This document shows positions 16,785 through 25,378 of a stretch of 64,000 nt of DNA, in pieces. The stretch spans positions 4,216,001 to 4,280,000 of the forward strand of contig NZ_CP109592.1 of assembly GCF_036250675.1 (NCBI RefSeq), in the 5' to 3' direction. The position numbers and the translations under genes are program-made. Source of the DNA: Streptomyces sp. NBC_01689. GTDB taxonomy: Bacteria > Actinomycetota > Actinomycetes > Streptomycetales > Streptomycetaceae. Numbering within the stretch: position 1 is the first letter of the stretch; each line of letters starts with the position of its first letter. The notes below the pieces were generated by a model that ran no database searches, was not told the origin of the DNA, and saw only the letters and a program-made list of their open reading frames with translations.

Positions 16785-17354
16785 TCACGCACGTCCGCGG
16801 GCCCGTCGCGACACCACCGCGCGCAGCACGCGCCGCCCCTCCGTGGACACCTCCAGCGCGGGGCGCAGCCCGCCCGCGCCGCGGCCCGCCAGCAGTTCCA
16901 GGACGGCGACCTGGCGGCGCAGTTCGGCCGCGACGAGGGGGGAGATGCCGTCCGTGAGGCCCTCCCGGTGCGCCGAGACCGGATACGTACCGGTGTCGCC
17001 GGCGGCCGCGTCGAGCAGCAGGTGGATGCGCAGGGCCGCCACCGAGCAGGTGTCGGCCCACTCCCGCAGGCCGGTCGCGGAGGGGTCGTCGGGAGCGGCG
17101 GCGAGCATGCCGCGGACCAGGACGGCCGCCTCGTCCTCGTCGGCGGCCGACGGTTCCGGTTCGGGCACGTCCAGTTCGGTCCGCGCCCGTTCGAGACACT
17201 CGCCCCAGGTGCCCCCGTCCACGAGGCTCGACCACAGCGGCCGCAGGACCTCGTCGTCGCCCCCCAGCAGCGGTACGCACCGATCCAAACAAGCCAGCCC
17301 GCTGGCTGCCAGACCACGCTCGTCGGCCTGAGCGATCAGGTCCACCAGACTCAT
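16785..17354 (-). CDS. Hypothetical helical protein
   Basis: The start is ATG 17354, with an excellent GGGGAGG 4 nt upstream; 189 residues. The frame is open far upstream, but this ribosome site decides it. The sequence begins MSLVDLIAQADERGLAASGLACLDRCVPLLG and is Leu/Ala-rich and acidic, with a likely all-helical fold (LREWADTCSVAALRIHLLLDAA; ELRRQVAVLELLAGRGAGGLRP). No enzyme motif was recognised. It precedes the unknown gene at 16212-16655 on the same strand, about 130 nt apart, so the two may be co-transcribed. Confidence 0.75.
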   Translation of the reverse strand: MSLVDLIAQADERGLAASGLACLDRCVPLLGGDDEVLRPLWSSLVDGGTWGECLERARTELDVPEPEPSAADEDEAAVLVRGMLAAAPDDPSATGLREWADTCSVAALRIHLLLDAAAGDTGTYPVSAHREGLTDGISPLVAAELRRQVAVLELLAGRGAGGLRPALEVSTEGRRVLRAVVSRRARGRA

Positions 17355-17533
17355 CACGCCTCCCCTCGACAGGGCGCTCCCCCTTACGGAGCCCGCACTT
17401 TCCCTTACTGCGTGTTCAGCAGCTGGAGTGTCACAGGGGTACCACGTCCAGCCCCTCCAGGAGGCGGAACAGCGGATTTTCGGCCAACACCGTGACCTCC
17501 GCCGGTCGGACGCCGGCGCGCCGAACCCGGCGC

Positions 17534-17551
17534 ACCGGCCGTCCGGCCGGT
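17534..17551 (-). terminator. Short hairpin directly after the GH20 gene
   Basis: ACCGGCC and GGCCGGT form a perfect 7-bp stem abutting the hexosaminidase stop codon. It is short, so its strength as a terminator is uncertain. Confidence 0.35.
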
Positions 17552-19186
17552 TCAGCCCAGCCGGTCGGCCAGGCTCTTGAAGGCGGTCCAGGACAGCGCC
17601 GGGCGGCCCGGGTCCCACAGCTTCTGGACGGTCGCGCGCAGCGGCATCCTGATGCCCGCCGCCACCTGGTCCTGGGTCTGCGAGGCCGACAGATCGCACC
17701 AGACGGCGAAGGTCCCGCCGAGGATCTGACGGTCGTACCGGGACGGGACGGGTGTGGTGCCGCGCAGCACGAGAGGCGTCCACCGCTCGTAGATGCGCTG
17801 CCCGGTGGGATAGACGAAGGTCTGCGGTTCGCCGAGCACGTAATAGAGGAACTCGTCGTTGTAGTTGATGAGTTCGCGTCCGGCGCTCAGGTACTCGGCG
17901 GGCGGGCGCGCGCCGATCTCCTTGCCGGTCCAGTAGGCGACCTCGATGTCCTTGGCCGCCTGGACACCGCCCCCGCGGAAGAACCCGTCGTTCCAGGCCC
18001 GCGCGGTCCGGTCGTGGCCGCGCACCACGGCGGCGCGGTCGTTGAGCCAGCCGGTGGCGAGGTCGGCGACGGTTCCGCCGGACCCGAAGAGCTTCCTGGC
18101 CGCGGCGGCCAGCTGCGGGTAGGAGGACGCCGGGTTCGCCACGGTCAGCGCCTGGTACTCGTCGCCCCCGAGGTGCCAGTAGGGGCCGGGGAAGAGTCCC
18201 GCGTACTCGTTGAGCAGGTCGTCGACGATGGCCGCCGAGGCGGGCTTGGAGATGTCGACGGCCCCGCGGGTGGGGACCCCCGAGGCGTTGCGGAGCTGGA
18301 GGTCGGGGTGGGCGGCGATCACCGCGCCGAGGTGGCCCGGTGAGTCGATCTCGGGCACGACGTGGATGTGCCGGCTCTCGGCGAGGTCGATGATGTCCTT
18401 GACCTCGGTCTTGGTCAGGTGCTGCTTGGACACGATCTCCGGATGGGTGTCCGACTGGATGCGGAAGCCCTGGTCGTCGGAGAAGTGCAGACCCAGTTCG
18501 TTGAACTTCAGGTCGCCCAGTTCGCGGACGCGGTCCTCGATCCAGGACGCCGTGAAGTGCTTGCGGGCGATGTCGAGCATGAATCCGCGGCGCGGCTTGG
18601 CGGGCCGGTCGCGCACGACGCCCTCCGGCGCGGTGCCGCCGCCGTGCACCTCCTGCTTCAGGGTGCGCGTGCCGTAGAAGACACCCGCCTGGCCGGGCGC
18701 GGAGATGGTGACCCGGCGGTTCCTGACCGTCAGGGTGTACGACTCCGGGTCGGCGGCCGTGTGGTCCAGGGTGAGCTCGACGTCACCGTCCCGGGCCTCG
18801 GTCCGTCCCGCGTAGGACAGCTTCAGTTCCCCCGCTATCAGCTTCCCCTCGTCGGCGAGGCCCTGGTCGTCCACGACGACGCGGCCGCCCGCGGCGGGGC
18901 GCCAGCCGGGGCCCCGGGCGGGTGTGTGCTCCCGTACGGCCGGGATCGTGAGGGGAGCCTTGGAAAGGGGGTAGTTCCGGGTGGGAGGGGGGGACGCGGC
19001 CGACCGGTCCGCGTCGGCCGACCCACTCGCCGAGGACACGTTCGCCCCGGTCCGGCCGTCGCCGCCGGAGGGCCACAGCAGCACGGCCGCGACCACCGCG
19101 CCCGTCGCCGCCACCGCTCCGGCCGCCATCAGCGCCGGCCGCCTGCCGCTCCGTACCGGCGCCCGCCGCCGTCTGCCCGTGCTCAC
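17552..19186 (-). CDS. Exported beta-N-acetylhexosaminidase, glycoside hydrolase family 20
   Basis: 544 residues from a GTG. A Tat/Sec-like or anchor N-terminus (RRRRAPVRSGRRPALMAAGAVAATGAVVAAVLLW) and a Ser/Asp linker put the enzyme outside, perhaps membrane-tethered. A GH20b-like domain covers about 75-205, then the catalytic barrel starts at RRGFMLDIARKHF. It includes LHFSDDQGFRIQSDTHPE, VPEIDSPGHLGAV and the catalytic Asp-Glu pair in YWHLGGDEYQ. The Trp-rich C-terminal part (YWTGKEIG, AVWCDLSASQTQ) closes the substrate pocket. GH20 enzymes use the substrate acetamido group as nucleophile and remove terminal GlcNAc/GalNAc from chitin fragments or wall glycans. Confidence 0.93.
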   Translation of the reverse strand: MSTGRRRRAPVRSGRRPALMAAGAVAATGAVVAAVLLWPSGGDGRTGANVSSASGSADADRSAASPPPTRNYPLSKAPLTIPAVREHTPARGPGWRPAAGGRVVVDDQGLADEGKLIAGELKLSYAGRTEARDGDVELTLDHTAADPESYTLTVRNRRVTISAPGQAGVFYGTRTLKQEVHGGGTAPEGVVRDRPAKPRRGFMLDIARKHFTASWIEDRVRELGDLKFNELGLHFSDDQGFRIQSDTHPEIVSKQHLTKTEVKDIIDLAESRHIHVVPEIDSPGHLGAVIAAHPDLQLRNASGVPTRGAVDISKPASAAIVDDLLNEYAGLFPGPYWHLGGDEYQALTVANPASSYPQLAAAARKLFGSGGTVADLATGWLNDRAAVVRGHDRTARAWNDGFFRGGGVQAAKDIEVAYWTGKEIGARPPAEYLSAGRELINYNDEFLYYVLGEPQTFVYPTGQRIYERWTPLVLRGTTPVPSRYDRQILGGTFAVWCDLSASQTQDQVAAGIRMPLRATVQKLWDPGRPALSWTAFKSLADRLG

Positions 19187-19440
19187 CGCACCACGCCTTT
19201 CACCTCACGTTCGCGCCCCGGCCGTCGGGGCCCGCACCTTCCCGTACGCGTCCCGCACCCCGTACACCTCACGTCGTACACCCCTCGCGTGAACCACGGT
19301 CCCCTTCCGTGTCACAACCGTCCACCGCAGGCTCCGAAACTCTCCCGTCCGGGTGAAATTCAGGCATCGGACGGACAGCTCTCGTCAATCGTCGATACCG
19401 TGGCGGCACACTTCTCACTTCATCCCCTGCCGCACCACAC

Positions 19441-20085
19441 GTGACGTCCACAGGACGCCACGGCACGCACCCGTCGCCCTCCCATCGCCGAGGACCCACG
19501 CTGCCCGCGCACCGTCTCCCCCAGTTCCCCGGCCAGGTCGCCGTCCCTGAACAGAAGAGCGTGCCGCCGTCCCCGGCGCGCCTGCAGCACTTCAACGACG
19601 CGCCCGCCGACGAGGTCGAGCGCGCCCTGCTCACCTGCTGCCGCACTCCGCGCTGGGCCCGCCGGCTCGCCGCCCACCGGCCCTACCCGGACCTGGACGC
19701 CCTGCTGGCCGCGGCCGACGAGGCGGCGTACGACCTCACGCCCGGCGATCTCGCCGAGGCGCTCGCCGGCGAGTCCCTCACGCCGCTCCCGGACGGCGGC
19801 TACTCCGCCGCCCACACGGCGCTGAGCGCCGCGCACGCCGCCTACGAGAGCCGCTTCGGGCACGTGTTCGTCATCTGTCTGGACGACATAGCCCCCGAGG
19901 AGAGCCTCGACCAGGTGCTCGGCGCCATCCGGTCACGATTGACGAACGATCGGGAGGAGGAGCGGGTGACGACGGCGGAGGAACTGCGCCGCCTCGCCCG
20001 GGGGCGCCTCGCCCGCCTGGTGCGGACCTTCCGCGCGGCGCCCGTCCCGGAGCAGCCCCTCGGATGCGAACCGCGTCCGCAGTAG
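19441..20085 (+). CDS. Degenerate OHCU-decarboxylase-like protein
   Basis: 214 residues from GTG 19441, though the first 40 look non-conserved and the true start may be later or leaderless. From LQHFNDAPADEVERALLTCCRTPRWARRLAAHRPYPDLDALLAAADEAAYDLTPGDLAEAL onward it follows OHCU decarboxylase (UraD), including the later AAYESRFGHVFVICLDD and RLTNDREEERVTTAEELRRLARGRLARLV. The catalytic HPRIG segment is replaced by GESLTPLPDGG, and the catalytic Glu of the S-x-x-EQ helix is not seen, so decarboxylase activity is unlikely. It sits just upstream of sdhC and away from uric-acid genes. It may be a regulator or ligand-binding relative. Confidence 0.7.
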   Translation: MTSTGRHGTHPSPSHRRGPTLPAHRLPQFPGQVAVPEQKSVPPSPARLQHFNDAPADEVERALLTCCRTPRWARRLAAHRPYPDLDALLAAADEAAYDLTPGDLAEALAGESLTPLPDGGYSAAHTALSAAHAAYESRFGHVFVICLDDIAPEESLDQVLGAIRSRLTNDREEERVTTAEELRRLARGRLARLVRTFRAAPVPEQPLGCEPRPQ

Positions 20086-20159
20086 CCCGTCCGTGCCTGA
20101 TTGTCTGCCAGTTTGATCACATAGATAGGGCCGCTGTAAACGTTCCGACAAGTCGTCGC

Positions 20160-20165
20160 TACGAT
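20160..20165 (+). promoter_or_regulatory. Possible -10 element of the sdh operon
   Basis: TACGAT lies 86 bp upstream of the sdhC start in a less GC-rich stretch (20095-20165). No convincing -35 hexamer was found at the right distance, so this is tentative. Confidence 0.3.
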
Positions 20166-20250
20166 GGCCGGGGCCGGTGGACCGTACCCGGCCGGGCCGA
20201 CCGACACAGAAGCCGGCAGGCCCCAATCCCCGCTCCCGGAGGGTTCTTCC

Positions 20251-20631
20251 GTGCCGGCTGGAACGCTGTACCGCGGCCGGGAAGGAATGTGGTCCTGGGT
20301 GGCTCATCGAGTCACCGGCGTCCTCATCTTCTTCTTCCTGTTCGTACACGTGCTGGACACCGCTCTCGTCCGTGTCTCCCCCGAGGACTACGACAGGGTC
20401 GTGTCCACGTACAAGACGCCGATCGTCGCGCTGCTGGAGTACGGCCTCGTCGCCGCCATCCTCTTCCACGCGCTCAACGGCCTGCGTGTCATCGCCGTCG
20501 ACTTCTGGTCGAAGGGCCCGCGCTACCAGAAGCAGATGCTCTGGTCCGTCGTCGGTATCTGGGTCGTGCTGATGGCCGGGGCGCTGTACCCCGTCCTCGG
20601 GCACGCATTCCGCGAAGTCTTCGGGAGCTGA
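20251..20631 (+). CDS. sdhC: Succinate dehydrogenase cytochrome b556 subunit
   Basis: The GTG at 20251 is preceded by GGAGGG (20238-20243) and gives 126 residues; earlier in-frame starts lack a ribosome site. Three membrane helices are visible, with the haem/quinone region GMWSWVAHRVTGVLIFFFLFVHVLDTALV (Ser, Arg and His conserved) and YGLVAAILFHALNGLRVIAVDFW, whose His is a likely haem ligand. With SdhD it anchors the complex in the membrane and passes electrons from succinate to menaquinone. First gene of sdhCDAB, with a 5-nt gap before sdhD. Confidence 0.95.
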   Translation: MPAGTLYRGREGMWSWVAHRVTGVLIFFFLFVHVLDTALVRVSPEDYDRVVSTYKTPIVALLEYGLVAAILFHALNGLRVIAVDFWSKGPRYQKQMLWSVVGIWVVLMAGALYPVLGHAFREVFGS

Positions 20632-20636
20632 CGCAG

Positions 20637-21128
20637 ATGTCCACCACAGAGACCGCCGCTTCCGGTATCGGCCCCGTCGAGGGCGCGGGCGCCTTCTCGG
20701 CGTACGGCGTCGACAACCCGGCGCCCCTCATCGAGGCCCCCCGCAAGCGCACCAAGAAGACCCCGAAGTCCACGCGCGGCAATTTCGAGATGTACGGCTG
20801 GCTCTTCATGCGCCTGTCCGGCATCGTCCTCGTCGTCCTGGTCCTCGGCCACCTGCTCATCCAGCTCGTCCTCGACGGCGGTGTCTCCAAGATCGGCTTC
20901 GCGTTCGTCGCGGGCCGCTGGGCGTCCCCCTGGTGGCAGGCCTGGGACCTCGCGATGCTGTGGCTGGCCATGCTGCACGGCGCCAACGGCCTGCGCACGG
21001 TCATCAACGACTACGCCGAGCGCGCGAACACCCGCCTGTGGCTCAAGGGCCTGCTCTACACCGCGACGGTGTTCACCATCCTGCTGGGCACGCTGGTGAT
21101 CTTCACCTTCGACCCGAACATCCGCTAG
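20637..21128 (+). CDS. sdhD: Succinate dehydrogenase hydrophobic membrane anchor subunit
   Basis: 163 residues from ATG 20637, 5 nt after sdhC. A 55-residue hydrophilic, lysine-rich N-terminus (APRKRTKKTPKSTRG) precedes three helices: WLFMRLSGIVLVVLVLGHLLIQLV, WDLAMLWLAMLHGANGLRTVINDY and KGLLYTATVFTILLGTLVIFTF. The His residues in VLGHLL and AMLHGANG are the haem/quinone site candidates. It partners SdhC in the membrane domain. The long cytoplasmic leader is usual for actinobacterial SdhD. Confidence 0.94.
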   Translation: MSTTETAASGIGPVEGAGAFSAYGVDNPAPLIEAPRKRTKKTPKSTRGNFEMYGWLFMRLSGIVLVVLVLGHLLIQLVLDGGVSKIGFAFVAGRWASPWWQAWDLAMLWLAMLHGANGLRTVINDYAERANTRLWLKGLLYTATVFTILLGTLVIFTFDPNIR

Positions 21129-21152
21129 GCACGGGGCTGAGGTAACCGACTC

Positions 21153-22907
21153 ATGCAGATCCACAAGTACGACACCGTCATCGTCGGCGCCGGCGGCGCC
21201 GGCATGCGCGCCGCCATCGAGGCGACGAAGCGCAGCCGCACCGCCGTGCTGACGAAGCTCTACCCCACCCGCTCCCACACGGGCGCGGCGCAGGGCGGCA
21301 TGGCCGCCGCGCTCGCCAACGTGGAGGAGGACAACTGGGAGTGGCACACCTTCGACACCGTCAAGGGCGGTGACTACCTGGTCGACCAGGACGCCGCCGA
21401 GATCCTGGCGAAGGAGGCCATCGACTCGGTCCTCGACCTGGAGAAGATGGGCCTGCCGTTCAACCGGACGCCCGAGGGCCGGATCGACCAGCGCCGGTTC
21501 GGCGGTCACTCCCGCAACCACGGCGAGGCCCCGGTCCGCCGGTCCTGCTACGCCGCGGACCGCACCGGCCACATGATCCTCCAGACGCTGTACCAGAACT
21601 GCGTCAAGGAGGGCGTGGAGTTCTTCAACGAGTTCTACGTCCTCGACCAGCTCATCACCGAGGTCGACGGCGTCAAGCGCTCGGCGGGCGTCGTCGCCTA
21701 CGAGCTCGCGACCGGCGAGATCCACGTCTTCCAGGCGAAGTCCGTGATCTACGCCTCGGGCGGCACCGGCAAGTTCTTCAAGGTGACCTCCAACGCGCAC
21801 ACCCTGACGGGTGACGGCCAGGCCGCCGTCTACCGTCGCGGGCTGCCGCTGGAGGACATGGAGTTCTTCCAGTTCCACCCGACCGGCATCTGGCGCATGG
21901 GCATCCTGCTGACGGAGGGCGCCCGCGGTGAGGGCGGCATCCTCCGCAACAAGGACGGCGAGCGCTTCATGGAGAAGTACGCGCCGGTCATGAAGGACCT
22001 CGCGTCCCGTGACGTCGTGTCCCGCTCGATCTACACGGAGATCCGTGAGGGCCGCGGCTGCGGTCCCGAGGGCGACCACGTCTACCTCGACCTCACGCAC
22101 CTCCCGCCGGAGCAGCTCGACGCGAAGCTCCCGGACATCACCGAGTTCGCCCGGACGTACCTCGGCATCGAGCCCTACACGGACCCGATCCCGATCCAGC
22201 CCACCGCGCACTACGCGATGGGCGGCATCCCGACGAACGTCCAGGGCGAGGTGCTGAGCGACAACACCACGGTCGTCCCGGGCCTCTACGCGGCCGGCGA
22301 GGTCGCCTGCGTGTCCGTGCACGGCGCCAACCGCCTGGGCACCAACTCGCTCCTGGACATCAACGTGTTCGGGCGCCGCGCGGGCATCGCCGCGGCCGAG
22401 TACGCGGCGAAGGCCGACCACGTCGAGCTGCCCGAGAACCCTGCCTCGCAGGTCGTCGCGCAGGTCGAGCACCTGCGCGACTCGACCGGCACCGAGCGGG
22501 TCGCGGCTCTCCGCCTCGAACTGCAGGAGTGCATGGACGCCAACGTGATGGTGTTCCGCACCGAGCAGACGATCAAGACGGCGGTCGAGAAGATCGCGGA
22601 GCTGCGCGAGCGCTACAAGCACGTCGCGATCCAGGACAAGGGCAAGCGGTTCAACACGGACCTCCTGGAGGCCATCGAGCTGGGCAACCTGCTCGACCTG
22701 GCCGAGGTCATGGCCGTGTCCGCGCTCGCCCGCAAGGAGTCCCGCGGCGGTCACTACCGCGAGGACTACCCGAACCGCGACGACGTCAACTTCATGCGCC
22801 ACACCATGGCGTACCGCGAGGTCGGCGACGACGGCACCGAGTCGATCCGTCTCGACTACAAGCCGGTCGTCCAGACCCGCTACCAGCCGATGGAGCGAAA
22901 GTACTGA
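21153..22907 (+). CDS. sdhA: Succinate dehydrogenase flavoprotein subunit
   Basis: 584 residues. FAD-binding fold [19 protein letters not shown], with the covalent-FAD histidine His42 in [11 protein letters not shown]. The dicarboxylate site shows QFHPTGIW, the active arginine region [13 protein letters not shown] and [13 protein letters not shown], and the C-terminal R-x-x-PH-like stretch [10 protein letters not shown] with [18 protein letters not shown]. It oxidises succinate to fumarate and hands electrons to SdhB. The stop codon overlaps the sdhB start as TGATG. The sequence is a full-length, ordinary Sdh-type flavoprotein. Confidence 0.97.
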   Translation: MQIHKYDTVIVGAGGAGMRAAIEATKRSRTAVLTKLYPTRSHTGAAQGGMAAALANVEEDNWEWHTFDTVKGGDYLVDQDAAEILAKEAIDSVLDLEKMGLPFNRTPEGRIDQRRFGGHSRNHGEAPVRRSCYAADRTGHMILQTLYQNCVKEGVEFFNEFYVLDQLITEVDGVKRSAGVVAYELATGEIHVFQAKSVIYASGGTGKFFKVTSNAHTLTGDGQAAVYRRGLPLEDMEFFQFHPTGIWRMGILLTEGARGEGGILRNKDGERFMEKYAPVMKDLASRDVVSRSIYTEIREGRGCGPEGDHVYLDLTHLPPEQLDAKLPDITEFARTYLGIEPYTDPIPIQPTAHYAMGGIPTNVQGEVLSDNTTVVPGLYAAGEVACVSVHGANRLGTNSLLDINVFGRRAGIAAAEYAAKADHVELPENPASQVVAQVEHLRDSTGTERVAALRLELQECMDANVMVFRTEQTIKTAVEKIAELRERYKHVAIQDKGKRFNTDLLEAIELGNLLDLAEVMAVSALARKESRGGHYREDYPNRDDVNFMRHTMAYREVGDDGTESIRLDYKPVVQTRYQPMERKY

Positions 22908-23686
22908 TGGCTACCCCGACTCTCGACAAGGCGGACAACGCCGGCCGGCCCGAGGCGGGCTTCGCCGACTCGCCGTACATCACCGCCACGTTCCGCATCC
23001 GCCGCTTCAACCCCGAGGTCTCGGCCGACGCGGTCTGGGAAGACTTCCAGCTGGAGATCGACCCGAAGGAGCGTGTCCTTGACGCGCTGCACAAGATCAA
23101 GTGGGACCAGGACGGCACCCTCACGTTCCGCCGTTCCTGCGCGCACGGGATCTGTGGCTCGGACGCCATGCGGATCAACGGCAAGAACCGTCTCGCCTGC
23201 AAGACGCTGATCAAGGACATCAACCCCGAGAAGCCGATCACGGTCGAGGCCATCAAGGGCCTTACGGTGCTGAAGGACCTCGTGGTCGACATGGACCCGT
23301 TCTTCCAGGCGTACCGCGACGTGATGCCCTTCCTCATCACGAAGGACACCAACGAGCCGACGCGCGAGCGTCTGCAGAGCGCCGAGGACCGCGAGCGCTT
23401 CGACGACACCACCAAGTGCATCCTCTGCGCGGCGTGCACGTCGTCCTGCCCGGTGTTCTGGAACGACGGGCAGTACTTCGGCCCGGCGGCGATCGTGAAC
23501 GCGCACCGCTTCATCTTCGACAGCCGTGACGAAGCGGGCGAGCAGCGCCTGGAGATCCTCAACGACAAGGACGGCGTGTGGCGTTGCCGCACCACGTTCA
23601 ACTGCACGGACGCCTGCCCGCGCGGTATCGAGGTCACCAAGGCGATCCAGGAGGTCAAGCGCGCGCTCATCACGCGTCGCTTCTGA
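22907..23686 (+). CDS. sdhB: Succinate dehydrogenase iron-sulfur subunit
   Basis: ATG 22907 overlaps the sdhA stop; 259 residues. Three clusters can be placed. The [2Fe-2S] site is SCAHGICGSDAM with a later Cys in RLACKTL (Asp in place of the third Cys, as in E. coli). The [4Fe-4S] site is CILCAACTSSCP, and the [3Fe-4S] site combines Cys in WRCRTTFNCTDACPRGIE. It relays electrons from SdhA to the membrane quinone site. The gene ends the operon, 51 nt before a strong hairpin. Confidence 0.97.
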   Translation: MATPTLDKADNAGRPEAGFADSPYITATFRIRRFNPEVSADAVWEDFQLEIDPKERVLDALHKIKWDQDGTLTFRRSCAHGICGSDAMRINGKNRLACKTLIKDINPEKPITVEAIKGLTVLKDLVVDMDPFFQAYRDVMPFLITKDTNEPTRERLQSAEDRERFDDTTKCILCAACTSSCPVFWNDGQYFGPAAIVNAHRFIFDSRDEAGEQRLEILNDKDGVWRCRTTFNCTDACPRGIEVTKAIQEVKRALITRRF

Positions 23687-23736
23687 TCCGCCTCCGTCCC
23701 TTCCGGCCGGCCCCGCCGCCGGCCGTACGGCGCCTC

Positions 23737-23768
23737 GGGCCCCGTTCCCCCTGGGGGGAGCGGGGCCC
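23737..23768 (+). terminator. sdh operon terminator
   Basis: A 15-bp stem with one wobble pair (GGGCCCCGTTCCCCC with GGGGGAGCGGGGCCC) and a very short loop, followed by TTGTC. It closes sdhCDAB. Confidence 0.85.
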
Positions 23769-23911
23769 TTGTCGTCCTCCCTCTCGCGAGCGCCGTTCCC
23801 CCGTCGCAGGGAAGGCGCGGCTCCGCCGACGGCAGGCCGGGTCTCGGCCCAACGAGTGACCCCGCGGTCAGCCCCCGCGGGCGAAGGCGGACGAACACCT
23901 AATCTGACGGC

Positions 23912-24322
23912 ATGTCAGATGACGTGTCACATGAGCTGCTCGGCCTCGACAACGTACTGCTGCCGGTGGGTGACCTCGGCGCGGCGGTGAGCTTCTACGA
24001 ACGGGCCGGGTTCCCGGTGGCGTTCCGGCTCGACGAGGCCGGGATCGCCCTGCTGAAGGTGGGCAAGGAGACCCCGGGACTGCTGCTGCGGCTGGAGGAC
24101 GGGCTCGGTCCGCGGCCACCGGTCTGGGCGCCCGCCCGGGTGTGGCTGGAGGTCCGGGACGCGCGGGCCACGGCCGAGGCGCTGACCGCGGCCGGCATCC
24201 GGCCGCTCGCCCCCGTGTTCACGGTCGCCACCGGCAGGACCGTCGAGATCGCCGACCCCTGGGGCAACGTCGTCGGCTTCACGGACTACACCAAGCGGCC
24301 CGAACTCGCCCGGCTCCCGTAA
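23912..24322 (+). CDS. VOC (glyoxalase/bleomycin-resistance) family protein
   Basis: 136 residues. It has one full vicinal-oxygen-chelate domain of paired beta-alpha-beta-beta-beta units: LLGLDNVLLPVGDLGAAVSFYERAGFPVAFR, then PARVWLEVRDARATAEALTAAGIRPLAP and the final TVEIADPWGNVVGFTDYTKRP. The terminal Glu of VEIADPWGN is a likely metal ligand. Family members include glyoxalases, dioxygenases and drug-binding resistance proteins, so the reaction cannot be given. The gene stands alone between the sdh terminator and a TetR-controlled unit. Confidence 0.85.
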   Translation: MSDDVSHELLGLDNVLLPVGDLGAAVSFYERAGFPVAFRLDEAGIALLKVGKETPGLLLRLEDGLGPRPPVWAPARVWLEVRDARATAEALTAAGIRPLAPVFTVATGRTVEIADPWGNVVGFTDYTKRPELARLP

Positions 24323-24378
24323 CTCCGACAGCGCGCGACACCGCGGGACGTGAGGCCCGGCACATCTTCCCCCTCGAC

Positions 24379-24407
24379 TTGAACATGTTCAAAAGCAGGT
24401 CTACATT
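24379..24407 (+). promoter_or_regulatory. Promoter with overlapping operator for the 24452-26194 unit
   Basis: TTGAAC (24379-24384) and TACATT (24402-24407), 17 bp apart, make a near-consensus promoter with start near 24414. The -35 lies inside the perfect palindrome TTGAACATGTTCAA (24379-24392), so a repressor bound there would exclude polymerase. Confidence 0.65.
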
Positions 24408-24423
24408 CCTGTTCGACAGCGTT

Positions 24424-24437
24424 TTGAACGCGTTCAA
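24424..24437. promoter_or_regulatory. Second TTGAAC palindrome (operator candidate)
   Basis: TTGAACGCGTTCAA is a perfect 14-bp palindrome sharing its arms with the site at 24379-24392, 45 bp centre to centre. It lies between the predicted transcript start and the ribosome site. The TetR gene at the end of the operon is the likely ligand. Confidence 0.72.
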
Positions 24438-24451
24438 GAAGGGGTGGGGAC

Positions 24452-24859
24452 ATGGACCTCACGGTCGTCGCGTACGTCATCTATCTGCTGGTCAGCATCG
24501 CGCTGACGGTCTGGGTGGCGCGCACGCTGAGCCACAACGGACGGATCTTCCTCGCCGATGTGCTGCACGGGAACGAGCAGCTCGCCGAGGCCGTCAACCA
24601 TCTGCTGGTGGTGGGCTTCTACCTGGTCAACCTGGGCTTCGTCGCGCTCTACCTGAACGGGGACGACGAGATCGGCGACGCCCGCGGGATCTTCGAGGCC
24701 CTGTCGACGAAGCTCGGCGTCGTCCTGCTCGTGCTCGGGGTCATGCACCTCGGCAACGTGTACGTGCTCAACCGGATCCGCCGGCGGGGCGTGATGGAGC
24801 GGGAGCAGCTGCCGCCCGTGGGGCCGACCGACTGGGTCGCGCCCTCGGCCGGGGTGTGA
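24452..24859 (+). CDS. Small integral membrane protein, first gene of a TetR-regulated unit
   Basis: 135 residues, ATG preceded by AAGGGGTGGGG. Three hydrophobic helices are seen: MDLTVVAYVIYLLVSIALTVWVA, NHLLVVGFYLVNLGFVALYL and GVVLLVLGVMHLGNVYVLNRI. The loop GRIFLADVLHGNEQLAEAVNHLL is the most conserved-looking part. The C-terminus is hydrophilic and cytoplasmic. No function is known to me. It heads an operon with a DCC-type thiol protein and a TetR regulator, under two TTGAAC palindromes. Confidence 0.8.
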   Translation: MDLTVVAYVIYLLVSIALTVWVARTLSHNGRIFLADVLHGNEQLAEAVNHLLVVGFYLVNLGFVALYLNGDDEIGDARGIFEALSTKLGVVLLVLGVMHLGNVYVLNRIRRRGVMEREQLPPVGPTDWVAPSAGV

Positions 24860-24864
24860 CCCCG

Positions 24865-25374
24865 ATGGCCGCCCCCACGGGCACCCGGCACCGGGACGCC
24901 GCACGCGTCCCGGTCCGCGGGCTCACCGTCCTCTACGACGCGCGGTGCTCGCTCTGCGCCTTCCTGCGCGACTGGCTGGTCGAGCAGTCCCAGCTGGTGC
25001 CGCTGACACTGGTGCCGGCCGCCTCCGACGAGGCCCGGAAGCTCTTTCCCGGGCTCGACCACCGGGCCACCCTCGACGAGATCACCGTGGTGGGCGACGC
25101 CGGTCAGGTCTACCGGGGCGCCGCCGCCTGGGTCGTCTGTCTGTGGGCGCTGCGCGAGTACCGGGCGCTCGCGCACCGGCTGAGCACCCCGGCGGGCGCC
25201 CTGTTCGCGAGGGGCGCGATGCTGGCCGCCGCCAAGTGGCGCGCGGGCCGGCGGCGCTCGGGGCGGTGGGACGCGGACGCCCGCCCGCCGAGCGAAGGAT
25301 GGGTGTACGAGCCGACCGCGGGATGGCTCTACCACGCTCCCGGCTGTGACGGCGGCACCTGTCCGACTCGTTAG
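24865..25374 (+). CDS. DCC-family thiol-disulfide oxidoreductase-like protein
   Basis: 169 residues from ATG 24865; a GTG at 24856 overlapping the previous stop is also possible. The DCC signature is near the start, LTVLYDARCSLCAFLRDWL, with Cys-x-x-Cys on the first helix of a thioredoxin-like fold. LVPLTLVPAASDEARKLFPGL and EITVVGDAGQVYRGAAAWV follow as in YuxK-type proteins. The C-terminal GCDGGTC adds two further cysteines. The family is predicted to act in redox exchange, but no substrate is established. It lies between a small membrane protein and a TetR gene 4 nt downstream. Confidence 0.85.
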   Translation: MAAPTGTRHRDAARVPVRGLTVLYDARCSLCAFLRDWLVEQSQLVPLTLVPAASDEARKLFPGLDHRATLDEITVVGDAGQVYRGAAAWVVCLWALREYRALAHRLSTPAGALFARGAMLAAAKWRAGRRRSGRWDADARPPSEGWVYEPTAGWLYHAPGCDGGTCPTR

Positions 25375-25378
25375 GCTC

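Noticed and set aside
20090..20165. Rex-type redox operator upstream of sdhC
   Set aside because: No TTGTGAA-4-TTCACAA-like site was found there; GTTTGATCACAT is not a match.
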